Source: CAIKMD01 sp963702925 (GTDB taxonomy: Bacteria; Pseudomonadota; Alphaproteobacteria; ATCC43930; CGMCC-115725). From it: a stretch of 64,000 nt of DNA. This document shows, piece by piece, positions 35,123-44,255 of the stretch. The stretch's first letter is position 1. Every line of letters starts with the position of its first letter. The notes below the pieces were generated by a model, which saw only the letters and a program-made list of their open reading frames with translations, was not told the DNA's origin and did no database searches. A program made the position numbers and the translations under genes. The stretch spans positions 3,472,001-3,536,000 of the forward strand of contig OY969771.1 in the NCBI GenBank assembly GCA_963702925.1, in the 5' to 3' direction.

Positions 35123-37285
35123 ATGACCATGACATCTCCTTCGCTGCACTCGCCCCATACCGGCCTCTACAAAAGGCAGGTCCAACCGCTGTCGCTGTTC
35201 GACAGCAAGCTGATTGGCCCGGCCATCGGCGCGTCATTCCGCAAGCTCAATCCGCGAACCCTGGCCAAGAACCCGGTGATGTTCGTGGTCGAGATCGTGT
35301 CGGTGCTGACGACGATCTTCTTCCTGCGCGATCTCGTCGCGGGCCCCGGAACGGTGGTCGGCACCAATGCTCTCTTCTCCGGGCAGATCGCAGCATGGCT
35401 GTGGTTCACGGTGCTGTTTGCCAATTTCGCCGAGGCGGTGGCGGAAGGCCGCGGCAAGGCCCAGGCCGATACGCTGCGCCGTATGCGCACGGACACCAAG
35501 GCCAAGCGTCTCGCCAATGAGCGCAGCCGCGACTTCGAGCTGGTGGCGGCAACCGCGCTCAAGAAAGGCGACGTGGTTTTGGTGGATGCCGGCGATCTCG
35601 TGCCGAGCGACGGCGACGTGATCGAAGGCGTGGCCTCGGTCGATGAGTCGGCCATCACGGGCGAATCGGCGCCGGTCATCCGCGAAAGCGGCGGCGACCG
35701 TTCGGCGGTCACGGGCGGCACGCGCGTGACCTCGGACTGGCTGAAGGTGCGGATCACGGCGGCGCAAGGCTCGACCTTTCTCGATCGCATGATCGCGCTG
35801 GTCGAAGGCGCGGTGCGTCAAAAGACGCCCAACGAGATCGCGCTCAACATCCTGCTTGCCGGCATGACGCTTATCTTCATCTTTGCCACGGTGACGATCC
35901 CGAGTTTTGCCGCCTATGCCGGGGGCGCGGTGTCGGTCGTCGTGCTGATCGCGCTGTTCGTGACGCTGATTCCCACCACGATCGGCGCGCTGCTTTCCGC
36001 GATCGGCATCGCCGGCATGGATCGGTTGGTGCGCTTCAACGTGCTGGCCATGTCCGGCCGCGCGGTGGAGGCGGCGGGCGATGTCGATACCTTGCTCCTC
36101 GACAAGACCGGCACCATCACGCTCGGCAACCGCCAGGCGACGGAATTCATCCCGCTCCCGAAGGTCGATCAACGCGAGCTTGCCGATGCGGCACAGCTTT
36201 CCTCGCTCAGCGACGAGACGCCTGAGGGCCGTTCGATCGTGGTGCTGGCGAAGGAGAAATACGGGCTGCGCGGCCGCGAAATGGCGCCGCTCAATGCTCA
36301 TTTCATTCCGTTCTCGGCGCAAACCCGGATGTCCGGCGTCGATGTCGAGGGCCACTCGATCCGGAAGGGCGCGGTCGACGCGATCCTCGATTATATGCGG
36401 CAGCTCAATGGCGGCGGCGCAGTCGCGGCGGGCGGCGATCGGGCTGCTCTTGCGGTCGCGCATGTGCCCGAGGTGCCGCAACTTACGCCGATCGTGGAAG
36501 CCATCTCGAAATCCGGCGGCACGCCGCTGGTCGTCGCCAAGGACAACCGCATTCTTGGCGTCATTCACCTCAAAGACATCGTCAAGGGCGGCATCAAGGA
36601 GCGCTTTTCGGAGCTCCGGCAAATGGGCATCCGCACCGTCATGATCACCGGCGACAACCCGCTTACCGCGGCAGCGATCGCGGCGGAATTGGGGGTGGAT
36701 GATTTCCTCGCCCAAGCGACTCCGGAGGACAAGCTCCGTCTCATTCGCGACGAGCAGGGCAAGGGCAAGCTCGTGGCCATGTGCGGCGACGGCACCAACG
36801 ACGCGCCGGCGCTGGCCCAGGCCGATGTCGGCGTGGCGATGAACACCGGTACCATGGCCGCGCGCGAGGCGGGCAACATGGTCGACCTCGATAGCGACCC
36901 GACCAAGCTGATCGAGATCGTCGCCATCGGCAAGCAATTGCTGATGACTCGCGGCGCGCTTACCACCTTCTCGATCGCCAATGACGTCGCCAAATACTTC
37001 GCCATCATTCCGGCGATGTTCATCGCTTTCTACCCGCAGCTTGGCGTGCTGAACGTCATGCACCTCAAGACGCCGGAGAGCGCGATCCTGTCGGCAATCA
37101 TCTTCAACGCGCTCATCATCATCGCGCTCATCCCTTTGAGCCTCAAAGGGGTCGCCTATCGCCCAACCGGCGCCGCCAGCATCCTGCGCCGCAACCTGCT
37201 CGTCTACGGGCTCGGCGGCATTATCGTGCCGTTTATCGGCATCAAGCTGATCGACCTGCTCGTCACGACCATCGGCCTCGCTTAA
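35123..37285 (+). CDS. kdpB: Potassium-transporting ATPase subunit B
   Basis: The product is 720 residues, a P-type ATPase. Phosphorylation aspartate is Asp327 in LDKTGTIT; the actuator loop TGES is at 179-182; the hinge GDGTNDAPALAQADVG is present. It powers K+ uptake with KdpA. The N-terminus is somewhat extended (MTMTSPSLHSPHTGLYKRQ). It begins 25 bases after kdpA. Confidence 0.97.
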   Translation: MTMTSPSLHSPHTGLYKRQVQPLSLFDSKLIGPAIGASFRKLNPRTLAKNPVMFVVEIVSVLTTIFFLRDLVAGPGTVVGTNALFSGQIAAWLWFTVLFANFAEAVAEGRGKAQADTLRRMRTDTKAKRLANERSRDFELVAATALKKGDVVLVDAGDLVPSDGDVIEGVASVDESAITGESAPVIRESGGDRSAVTGGTRVTSDWLKVRITAAQGSTFLDRMIALVEGAVRQKTPNEIALNILLAGMTLIFIFATVTIPSFAAYAGGAVSVVVLIALFVTLIPTTIGALLSAIGIAGMDRLVRFNVLAMSGRAVEAAGDVDTLLLDKTGTITLGNRQATEFIPLPKVDQRELADAAQLSSLSDETPEGRSIVVLAKEKYGLRGREMAPLNAHFIPFSAQTRMSGVDVEGHSIRKGAVDAILDYMRQLNGGGAVAAGGDRAALAVAHVPEVPQLTPIVEAISKSGGTPLVVAKDNRILGVIHLKDIVKGGIKERFSELRQMGIRTVMITGDNPLTAAAIAAELGVDDFLAQATPEDKLRLIRDEQGKGKLVAMCGDGTNDAPALAQADVGVAMNTGTMAAREAGNMVDLDSDPTKLIEIVAIGKQLLMTRGALTTFSIANDVAKYFAIIPAMFIAFYPQLGVLNVMHLKTPESAILSAIIFNALIIIALIPLSLKGVAYRPTGAASILRRNLLVYGLGGIIVPFIGIKLIDLLVTTIGLA

Positions 37286-37299
37286 GGAGGGCCCGTACC

Positions 37300-37902
37300 A
37301 TGCTTTCGCAAATCCGTCCCGCCATCATGATGATCATTGTCATGACGATCATCACCGGTCTTGCCTACCCGCTCGGCATGACCGGGATCGCGCAGATCCT
37401 GTTCCCGCATCAGGCCAATGGCAGCCTGATCGAGCAGAACGGCGCCGTCATCGGCTCCGAGCTGATCGGCCAAAACTTCACCGCTGACAAATATTTCCAT
37501 GGCAGGCCGTCGGCCACGTCCGAGACCGATCCGAACAATTCGACCAAGACGGTTTCGGTGCCCTATGCCGCGGACAACTCGGTCGGCTCCAATCTCGGCC
37601 CGACCAGCCAGGCGCTGATCGACCGGGTCAAAGGCGATTCTGAAACGCTTGCGGGCGAGAACAAGGCGCCGATCCCGGTCGACCTCGTCACTACCTCGGC
37701 GAGCGGTCTCGATCCTGATATCACGCCGGCAGGCGCTGCCTTCCAGGTGGCGCGTGTCGCCAAAGCGCGCAATCTCCCGGCCGACCAGGTCCAAACGCTG
37801 GTCGACAGCTACACACAGGGCCGCTGGCTTGGTATCCTTGGCGAGAAGCGGGTGAACGTGTTGAAGCTCAATCTGGCGCTCGACGCACTCCCGCCTCGCT
37901 AG
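37300..37902 (+). CDS. kdpC: Potassium-transporting ATPase subunit C
   Basis: The product is 200 residues. One N-terminal membrane helix anchors a periplasmic domain containing GQNFTADKYFHGRPSAT and the C-terminal ARNLPADQVQTLVD segment, as in other KdpC proteins. It helps assembly and raises K+ affinity. It has AGGAGGG before the ATG and leads closely into kdpD (7 bases). Confidence 0.95.
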   Translation: MLSQIRPAIMMIIVMTIITGLAYPLGMTGIAQILFPHQANGSLIEQNGAVIGSELIGQNFTADKYFHGRPSATSETDPNNSTKTVSVPYAADNSVGSNLGPTSQALIDRVKGDSETLAGENKAPIPVDLVTTSASGLDPDITPAGAAFQVARVAKARNLPADQVQTLVDSYTQGRWLGILGEKRVNVLKLNLALDALPPR

Positions 37903-37909
37903 GAGGGCG

Positions 37910-40609
37910 ATGGCCAGCACCGAGACGTCGGATCGCGATCAGCGTCCGTCGCCGGAAGCGCTGCTTCGGGAGGCGGGGCGGGAAGGAGCCGGCCGGCTCA
38001 AGATCTTTTTGGGCGCGGCGCCCGGGGTCGGCAAAACCTACAAGATGCTGACCGCCGCGCAGACCGCGCGCGAGGAAGGCATCGATGTCGTTGTCGGCGT
38101 GGTCGAGACTCACGGCCGTCAGGAAACGCGGGCCCTGCTCGAGGGTCTCGAGATCGTTCCCCGTCGCCTGATCGCCTACAAGGATCACGCGCTCGAGGAA
38201 ATGGACCTCGACGCGATCCTGGCGCGCAAACCCGGGCTCGTCCTGGTGGACGAGCTCGCCCATACCAACGTCGTCGGCAGCCGCCACCCCAAACGCTATC
38301 TCGACGTCGAGGAGCTGCTCGCGGCCGGTATCGACGTCTACACCACGCTCAATATCCAGCACGTCGAGAGTCTCAACGACGTGGTGGCGCAGATCACCCA
38401 TATCCGCATCCGCGAAACCGTGCCGGACGGGATTCTCGATCGTGCCGACGATATCGAGGTGGTCGACCTCTCGCCCGACGATCTGATCGAGCGCTTGCGC
38501 GAAGGCAAGGTCTATGTCGCGGCCGAGGCCGAACGCGCGCTGCGCAATTATTTCAAGCCAGGCAACCTGACCGCCTTGCGCGAGTTGGCCTTGCGCCGCA
38601 CGGCGCAGCGCGTCGACGAGCAGATGGTCACCTATATGCGGGCGCATGCGATCAGCGGGCCCTGGGCGGCCGGCGACCGCGTGCTCGTCTGCGTCAGCGA
38701 GGATGCGGGCTGTCCCGGTCTTGTCCGTTATGCCAAGCGTCTTGCCGACCGCCTCCACGCGCCTTGGGCGGCGGTCTATGTCGAAACGGCGCGCTATCAC
38801 CGGCTCGATGAGGCGCAGCGCGACCGCATTGCCGACGCGTTGCGCTTGGCCGAAAGGCTGGGGGGGCAGGCAGCGACGGTTCCGGGCCGTCGGATCGCCG
38901 AAGATGTCGTCGCCTATGCGCAAACCAACAATTTCACGCAGATCGTCATCGGCAAATCGGAGCGCTCGCGCTGGTTCGAGATGCTGCATGGCTCGATCGT
39001 GCATGATCTGGTCCGCGCGGCCGGCAATATCAGCGTCCACGTCATCGCGGGTGAAGCCGCCGAACCCTCGGCGCCCAAGGCGGTCGGAACCGAGACGCCC
39101 AAGCTGCCTTTCGATGCGCGCCCCTATCTCGCCACCGTCGCGATCGTCGCGGTGGCGTTGGGGGTCGGACTCGCCCTGCAGCAATTCCTCAACGTACTCA
39201 ACGTCGCGCTCGTGTTCCTCACCGCCGTGCTGGTGGTCGCAGCAAGCTATGGCTTATGGCCCTCGCTCTTGGCCTGCACCTTGAGCGTGCTGGCCTATAA
39301 TTTCTTCTTTCTGCCGCCGCTCTACACCTTCACCATCGCCGACCCCGAGAACGTGTTGGCGTTGGTGGCGTTCCTTGTCGCCGCGCTGATCGGCAGCAAT
39401 CTTGCCGCTGGCACGCGCAGCCAGGCGGTGGCGGCACGCGCCCGCGCGCGCACGACCGAGGAGCTTCTGGCCTTCAGCCGCAAACTCGCCGGTGTCGCGA
39501 CGCTCGACGATCTGCTTTGGGCCACGACCTATCAGATCGCGTCGATGCTGAAATTGCGCGTCGTCATCCTAATGCCCGACGGGCACGATCTCACGGTGAA
39601 GGCGGGCTACCCGCCCGAAGACGAGCTCGACGATGCCGATATCGCGGCGGCGAAATGGAGCTGGGCGCATAATCATCCGGCCGGCCGCGGTTCCGATACC
39701 TTGCCGGGCGCCAAGCGCCTCTTTCTGCCGTTGCGCACCGGGCGCGGCGTGGTGGGCGTGCTGGGCTTGGATCGCGAGACGCCGGGCATATTGCTGACGC
39801 CCGACAGCCGCCGTCTGCTGGATGCGCTGATGGATCTGGCGGCGCTGGCGGTCGAGCGTATCCACCTGCAATCCGATCTCGACAGCACGCGCCTCCAGGC
39901 CGAAAGCGAAAGGCTGCGCTCGGCGCTGCTGACCTCGATCTCGCACGATCTCGGAACGCCCCTGGCCTCGATCATCGGCGCCGCTTCGAGCCTCAAAAGC
40001 GTGGGCGAGCGCTATGATGAATCGCAGCGCAACGAGCTGGTTTCGACGATTTTGGAAGAGGCCGAGCGGCTCAATCGCTTCGTCGGCAATCTGCTCGACA
40101 TGACGAAGCTGGAATCGGGCGCGATCGCGCCCAAGCGCGAGATGATCGATCTCAGCGAGATCGTCGGAACCGCCTTGCAGCGTGCCGCTCGGGTGCTGGC
40201 GAATCACCGCGTGAAGGTCGACCTTGCGTCGGACCTGCCGATGCTCAAGCTCGATTTCGTGCTGTTCGAGCAGGTGTTGTTCAATCTCTTGGACAATGCG
40301 GCGAAATACGCGCCGCGCGAATCCCAGATCGATATCCGCGCGCAGCGCCGCGGCGGCACCATCCAGATCGACGTGCTCGATGAAGGTGACGGTATTCCGC
40401 CCGATCAACTCGAACGCATCTTCGACAAGTTTCACCGCGCCCAGGATGGCGACCGAAGGCGGCCGGGAACCGGGCTCGGCCTCGCCATATGTCGCGGCTT
40501 CGTCGCGGCGATGGGCGGCGCCATCCGGGCACGCAACCGCGCCGATCGACGCGGCGCCGATTTCGTGATCGAGTTTCCGCTGCCGGCCGGACAGGCGGAG
40601 GCGGCATGA
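37910..40609 (+). CDS. kdpD: Sensor histidine kinase KdpD
   Basis: The product is 899 residues. Order: N-terminal KdpD domain with Walker A GAAPGVGKT (35-43) and VLVDELAHTN; a universal-stress-protein-like region around 250-370 with IVIGKSERSRW; four membrane helices around 395-500; a GAF region; a HisKA helix with His679 in SISHDLGTPLAS; and a C-terminal HATPase with FNLLDNAAKYAP and GTGLGLAIC. It senses potassium limitation or osmotic stress and phosphorylates KdpE. Its TGA overlaps the kdpE start (ATGA). Confidence 0.96.
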   Translation: MASTETSDRDQRPSPEALLREAGREGAGRLKIFLGAAPGVGKTYKMLTAAQTAREEGIDVVVGVVETHGRQETRALLEGLEIVPRRLIAYKDHALEEMDLDAILARKPGLVLVDELAHTNVVGSRHPKRYLDVEELLAAGIDVYTTLNIQHVESLNDVVAQITHIRIRETVPDGILDRADDIEVVDLSPDDLIERLREGKVYVAAEAERALRNYFKPGNLTALRELALRRTAQRVDEQMVTYMRAHAISGPWAAGDRVLVCVSEDAGCPGLVRYAKRLADRLHAPWAAVYVETARYHRLDEAQRDRIADALRLAERLGGQAATVPGRRIAEDVVAYAQTNNFTQIVIGKSERSRWFEMLHGSIVHDLVRAAGNISVHVIAGEAAEPSAPKAVGTETPKLPFDARPYLATVAIVAVALGVGLALQQFLNVLNVALVFLTAVLVVAASYGLWPSLLACTLSVLAYNFFFLPPLYTFTIADPENVLALVAFLVAALIGSNLAAGTRSQAVAARARARTTEELLAFSRKLAGVATLDDLLWATTYQIASMLKLRVVILMPDGHDLTVKAGYPPEDELDDADIAAAKWSWAHNHPAGRGSDTLPGAKRLFLPLRTGRGVVGVLGLDRETPGILLTPDSRRLLDALMDLAALAVERIHLQSDLDSTRLQAESERLRSALLTSISHDLGTPLASIIGAASSLKSVGERYDESQRNELVSTILEEAERLNRFVGNLLDMTKLESGAIAPKREMIDLSEIVGTALQRAARVLANHRVKVDLASDLPMLKLDFVLFEQVLFNLLDNAAKYAPRESQIDIRAQRRGGTIQIDVLDEGDGIPPDQLERIFDKFHRAQDGDRRRPGTGLGLAICRGFVAAMGGAIRARNRADRRGADFVIEFPLPAGQAEAA

Positions 40610-41295
40610 ACGCGCCGCCGATCCGCGTCCTCGTCATCGACGATGAGCCCGCCATTCGGCGGCTGCTGAAGACCAGCCTCTCCGCTGAAGGCTATGAGGT
40701 GGTCGAAGCCGCGACCGGCGGCGAAGGGTGGACCGCTTATGGCAAGGCCAAGCCGGACGTGGTGTTGCTGGATCTCGGCCTGCCGGATATCGACGGCAAG
40801 GAGCTGATCCGCCGCATTCGCAACGCGGGGCTGACGCCGATTCTCGTCTTGTCGATCCGCAGCGACGAGCACGGCAAGGTCGAGGCGCTCGATCTCGGCG
40901 CGGATGACTATGTGACCAAGCCGGTCGGGATGGACGAGCTCAATGCGCGGCTGCGCGCGGCGCTGCGCCACCGCTTGCAGCAACAGGGCGCGGAGCCGAT
41001 TTTCAAAAGCGGTGATCTCTCGGTCGATCTCGTTCGCCGCCACGTCATGGTGAAAGGGGTCGAGGTGAAGCTCTCGCCCAAGGAATACGACCTGTTGCGC
41101 TTGCTGGTGATGCACGCAGGCAAGGTGCTCACTCATCAGCACATCATGCGCGAGGTCTGGGGTGGCGCCACCGACGTACAGTATCTGCGAATCTACGTCC
41201 GCCAGCTGCGGCACAAGATCGAAGCGGACCCGGGACGCCCCGCCCTCATCCTCACCGAATCCGGGGTCGGCTATCGCTTGAACGCGGAAGCCTGA
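40606..41295 (+). CDS. kdpE: Response regulator KdpE
   Basis: The product is 229 residues, an OmpR-family regulator. The receiver domain has the acidic pocket IDDE and the phospho-acceptor Asp56 in LLDLGLP; the C-terminal winged helix includes LSPKEYDLLRLLV and YVRQLRHKIE. It activates kdpFABC when phosphorylated by KdpD. It ends the kdp operon. It is the likely binder of module B, and perhaps of modules A, C and D. Confidence 0.96.
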   Translation: MNAPPIRVLVIDDEPAIRRLLKTSLSAEGYEVVEAATGGEGWTAYGKAKPDVVLLDLGLPDIDGKELIRRIRNAGLTPILVLSIRSDEHGKVEALDLGADDYVTKPVGMDELNARLRAALRHRLQQQGAEPIFKSGDLSVDLVRRHVMVKGVEVKLSPKEYDLLRLLVMHAGKVLTHQHIMREVWGGATDVQYLRIYVRQLRHKIEADPGRPALILTESGVGYRLNAEA

Positions 41296-41318
41296 GCGCC
41301 GCCGATGTTGCGCGGCCT

Positions 41319-42350
41319 TTAGACGACCGGCACGCGCCAGCGGGTAGGGAAGATCGCCCAGGTGGCGAGCAAGGCAATGCTGCATCCGAGCCCGGTATCA
41401 TAAATGCGTTCCACCAGCAGGGGGCGGTCGCCGCCTTGATTGAGCAGCGCGAGGTCCAGCAGCACGAGCACGGTCGCGGTGATCGCGGCAAAGCGCGTCC
41501 AGCGGTGCCAGACTGCGCTCGGCGAAATGGTAAAAGCGAGCACCGCCACTAGCAGACCGAGTGCCCAAGGGTTCTGTGTGATCGCCAGGATCGCCGATGC
41601 CACTCCGACCCCGACAAAGGTGCCGATGCCGCGCTCGATCACGAGCGTGACGCTTTCGGCATCGTTAGGACGCATCACCGCAAGAGTCGTGATCGTCGCC
41701 CAGGCCGCATGGCTCGCGCCGAGCTGTATGGCCACGATCAGCGCGGCAGTGGCCGCCAGCGCATAGCGCACGCCAAAGCGCCAATCGGGCGCATGGCCTT
41801 TGTTGAGCCGTGCCAGCCCGGCGCGCAAGCTCGTGCCGGTGGCCCGCACGACTCTCGGCCATAGCAGCTGATCACCGCAGACGATGACGATCGCCCACAG
41901 GCAGCCGCCGGACGCGGCGAGGATCAGGCGCGGGTCGGTAAGGCCGAGGCTTGCGGCGATAACATAGGCAAAGCCGGCGCAGCGCACCGCGTTCTCGAGC
42001 GCGCGGCTCGTATTATGAAGCCAACCGATGCCGGCGCTGCAGAGAAACAAGCCGATCAATTCCGGCCAGAAATGCGCGCCGGCGAGGCCGCCCAGGACAC
42101 CGCCTGACAGCACGCCGATCGCGGTCGCCATCATGTCGAGCAAGCGATCGGTGACGGTTCCGCCGAGATCGTTGAGCCACACCCACAGCGCACAGACCGT
42201 CGCGATCAAGGCAAGATCGGCATTGCCCGCGTAGATGCCGAAAAGTGTCGGGCAGCCAAGCGCCAGCATGCACCGGACCGACCGGCTCCATGACACCGGT
42301 TCGCCGCTGGGTTTGACGAAGCTCAGAAGGAAAGCCGCGAAGCCGCGCAT
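41319..42350 (-). CDS. FUSC family / aromatic acid exporter-type membrane protein
   Basis: The product is 343 residues with about ten hydrophobic helices in two groups, split by a short loop near LRAGLARLNKG. The C-terminal half (RYALAATAALIVAIQLGASHAAWATITTLAV) matches the FUSC/AaeB-like domain seen in fusaric acid and aromatic acid exporters. The usual cytoplasmic domain is short. It converges with kdpE and precedes no membrane-fusion partner, so its substrate is unknown. It is the last gene of the accessory block before rplI. Confidence 0.75.
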   Translation of the reverse strand: MRGFAAFLLSFVKPSGEPVSWSRSVRCMLALGCPTLFGIYAGNADLALIATVCALWVWLNDLGGTVTDRLLDMMATAIGVLSGGVLGGLAGAHFWPELIGLFLCSAGIGWLHNTSRALENAVRCAGFAYVIAASLGLTDPRLILAASGGCLWAIVIVCGDQLLWPRVVRATGTSLRAGLARLNKGHAPDWRFGVRYALAATAALIVAIQLGASHAAWATITTLAVMRPNDAESVTLVIERGIGTFVGVGVASAILAITQNPWALGLLVAVLAFTISPSAVWHRWTRFAAITATVLVLLDLALLNQGGDRPLLVERIYDTGLGCSIALLATWAIFPTRWRVPVV

Positions 42351-42380
42351 GGGCCTGCCAAGCGCGCGCTTGCCGGCGGC

Positions 42381-42956
42381 TTATTTCTCGTCCGGTTCTT
42401 CCGCTTCTTTCGTGAAGACCGCTTCGGCGGCTTCGGTTGCCTCGCGGGCGGCGGCTTCTTGTGCGAGCTTGACTGGGTCGACGCCCTTGGCCTGCATTTC
42501 CGCCTCTTCGGGCGATTGCGCGACGTTGGTCGTCACCTGCACCGAAACTTCGGGATGCAAGACGACGCGCACCTTGTAAAGGCCCAAGGTTTTGATCGCC
42601 TTGTCGAGCACGACCTGCCCGCGCGTGACGGTAAATCCCGCCGCGCTGATCGCGTCGGCGATATCGCGCGCGCTCACTGAGCCGTAAAGTTGACCGCTTT
42701 CGCCGGCTTGGCGAATGACGATCACGGACAGCCCGTCGGCCTTTTGCGCGACCTGTTCGGCGTCTTTTTTGCGCGAGAGATTCGCCGCTTCGAGCTGCAC
42801 GCGCTGCGTCTCGAAATAGGCAAGATTGTCCTTGGTCGCGCGCAAGGCTTTTTTCTGCGGCAGCAGATAATTGCGCGCATAGCCCGGCCGTACTTTCACG
42901 ACCTGACCCATTTGGCCGAGATTTTCGACCCGCTCAAGCAGGATGACGTCTACCAT
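42381..42956 (-). CDS. rplI: 50S ribosomal protein L9
   Basis: The product is 191 residues. The N-terminal VILLERVENLGQMGQVVKVRPGYARNYL motif region is the L9 signature, with a second domain ending VSVQVTTNVA. A C-terminal acidic extension rich in Ala and Glu makes it about 40 residues longer than E. coli L9, common in alphaproteobacteria. It follows rpsR directly; the DUF2232 membrane gene often placed between them in this class is missing. Confidence 0.96.
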   Translation of the reverse strand: MVDVILLERVENLGQMGQVVKVRPGYARNYLLPQKKALRATKDNLAYFETQRVQLEAANLSRKKDAEQVAQKADGLSVIVIRQAGESGQLYGSVSARDIADAISAAGFTVTRGQVVLDKAIKTLGLYKVRVVLHPEVSVQVTTNVAQSPEEAEMQAKGVDPVKLAQEAAAREATEAAEAVFTKEAEEPDEK

Positions 42957-42968
42957 GTCCGCCTCGCT

Positions 42969-43241
42969 TTAGCGCAACGCGTAGGGCAGCAGACCGAGAA
43001 AACGCGCGCGCTTGATGGCCTGCGCCAGCTCGCGTTGTTTCTTGGTCGAAACCGCCGTGATCCGGCTCGGCACGATCTTGCCGCGCTCGGAAACGAAGCG
43101 TTGCAGCAGCTTCACGTCCTTGTAGTCGATCTTGGGCGCGTTCGGGCCCGAGAAGGGACAAGATTTGCGCCGGCGGAAAAAGGGCCGCCGTGTCGCCGGG
43201 CGGCCGCCGCCGCGCTCGCCGCGTTCGTCATTGTCGCTCAT
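42969..43241 (-). CDS. rpsR: 30S ribosomal protein S18
   Basis: The product is 90 residues with KIDYKDVKLLQRFVSERGKI and a SRITAVSTKKQRELAQAIK core, then ARFLGLLPY. It binds S6 on the platform of the small subunit. The start overlaps the rpsF stop by four bases (ATGA), coupling the two partners. The N-terminal 25 residues are rich in Arg and Gly. Confidence 0.97.
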   Translation of the reverse strand: MSDNDERGERGGGRPATRRPFFRRRKSCPFSGPNAPKIDYKDVKLLQRFVSERGKIVPSRITAVSTKKQRELAQAIKRARFLGLLPYALR

Positions 43242-43636
43242 GCCTCGACTCCCTCTTCACGAGGATCGCGGTCGCCATAGCCGCGGCGCGGGCCACGGTC
43301 GCGGTCGTCGCGGCTGCGGTTCTGGAGCATCGCCGAGGGGCCTGCCTCGAGCTCCTCGACCCGGATCGTCATGTAGCGCAGCACGTCCTCATTGATGCGC
43401 ATGTTGCGCTCGAGCTCGCTCACCGCGGCGGGCGGCGCCTCGAGATTGAGGAGCGTGTAATGGCCCTTGCGGTTCTTCTTGATGCGGTAGGAGAGGTTCC
43501 GCAGGCCCCAATATTCGCGCTTCTCGACTTTGCCGCCATGTTCGGCGACGAGATTCGCGAAAGTATCGGTCAGGGCTTCCACCTGAGCGGTGGAAATGTC
43601 CTGACGCGTGATGAACACGTTTTCGTAGAATGGCAT
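43238..43636 (-). CDS. rpsF: 30S ribosomal protein S6
   Basis: The product is 132 residues with the opening YENVFITRQDIS, the KREYWGLRNLSYRIKKNRKG core, and YMTIRVEEL. A C-terminal tail rich in Arg and Asp extends it beyond the minimal domain. S6 pairs with S18. The gene heads the rpsF-rpsR-rplI operon behind a good promoter and a structured leader that may bind S6:S18. Confidence 0.97.
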   Translation of the reverse strand: MPFYENVFITRQDISTAQVEALTDTFANLVAEHGGKVEKREYWGLRNLSYRIKKNRKGHYTLLNLEAPPAAVSELERNMRINEDVLRYMTIRVEELEAGPSAMLQNRSRDDRDRGPRRGYGDRDPREEGVEA

Positions 43637-43661
43637 CTAATCCCCTTATGGCTCTTTCGCG

Positions 43662-43719
43662 GTCCGGCGCTGCTTGGCAGTTTCCCCTGGGGAACCTGCC
43701 GACGGTCAGCCGCCCGGAC
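43662..43719 (-). promoter_or_regulatory. Candidate S6:S18 autoregulatory leader structure
   Basis: In the rpsF leader, GTCCGG pairs with CCGGAC at the ends, GCTG pairs with CAGC inside, and an inner hairpin pairs GGCAG with CTGCC and TTCCC with GGGAA around a CAG loop. An ACCGTC bulge opposite AAG carries the CCG triplet expected at S6:S18 leader sites. The structure ends 25 bases before the ATG. It fits the general layout of the known rpsF leader but the match is by eye. Confidence 0.5.
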
Positions 43720-43750
43720 CTAGCCGGCACGGCCGGCAAGGAGGCGGAGA

Positions 43751-43778
43751 ACTATACAGGATGCGCCCTTGGGCGCAA
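43751..43778 (-). promoter_or_regulatory. Promoter of the rpsF operon
   Basis: On the minus strand TTGCGC (43778-43773), a 16-base spacer and TATAGT (43756-43751). The boxes lie about 115 bases before rpsF and just upstream of the leader structure. Confidence 0.55.
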
Positions 43779-43910
43779 GTCCTGCCGCCATCCCCCAAAA
43801 CGCGAGGCTCTGCGCAAGACCGGCCGAGAATTCGGCTGAGTCGCGGCCCAACCACGCTGGACAGGCCGTCCTGAGGGTGTTATCGCAGGGCATCGTGGTG
43901 GGAGACGGTT

Positions 43911-44228
43911 ATGGGCAGGTTTCTGTACCTGGCTGTTTTGACAGCGCTTTTGGCCGGATGCGTGCCGATCGGACTCGATCCGTCGCGCGACGAATTTGGG
44001 GTTTCGGCCGCGCGGCCCGATGGCGGGACCACGGCTCCTGGCAATACCGAAACCGCACAGCTCGATTGGAAGGCCAGTCAGATTTGCATCCGCGGTTACG
44101 CCAAGACCCGCCAAGACGTCGAACCGGCCGAGGCCAGCCGACAGCTCGTCGATATGAAGCTGCGCTGCGGACATTACGACCGGCTGGATTTCGACTATAT
44201 CCACATGGATTGGCTCAATCTGCTTTAG
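43911..44228 (+). CDS. Small hypothetical lipoprotein
   Basis: The product is 105 residues. A signal sequence MGRFLYLAVLTALLAGC ends in a lipobox with Cys17. The mature part is short, with two later cysteines (QICIRGYAKT and LRCGHYDRL) that could form a disulfide. No family is recognised. GGGAG lies ahead of the ATG. It is located between divergent rpsF and fabD. A location in the cell envelope is likely. Confidence 0.7.
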   Translation: MGRFLYLAVLTALLAGCVPIGLDPSRDEFGVSAARPDGGTTAPGNTETAQLDWKASQICIRGYAKTRQDVEPAEASRQLVDMKLRCGHYDRLDFDYIHMDWLNLL

Positions 44229-44255
44229 CGGCAAGCGCGGTTTAGGGGATCGGGG

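Noticed and set aside
27905..42380. A prophage or integrative element
   Set aside because: No integrase, transposase, phage structural gene or tRNA-end repeat is visible in the block.
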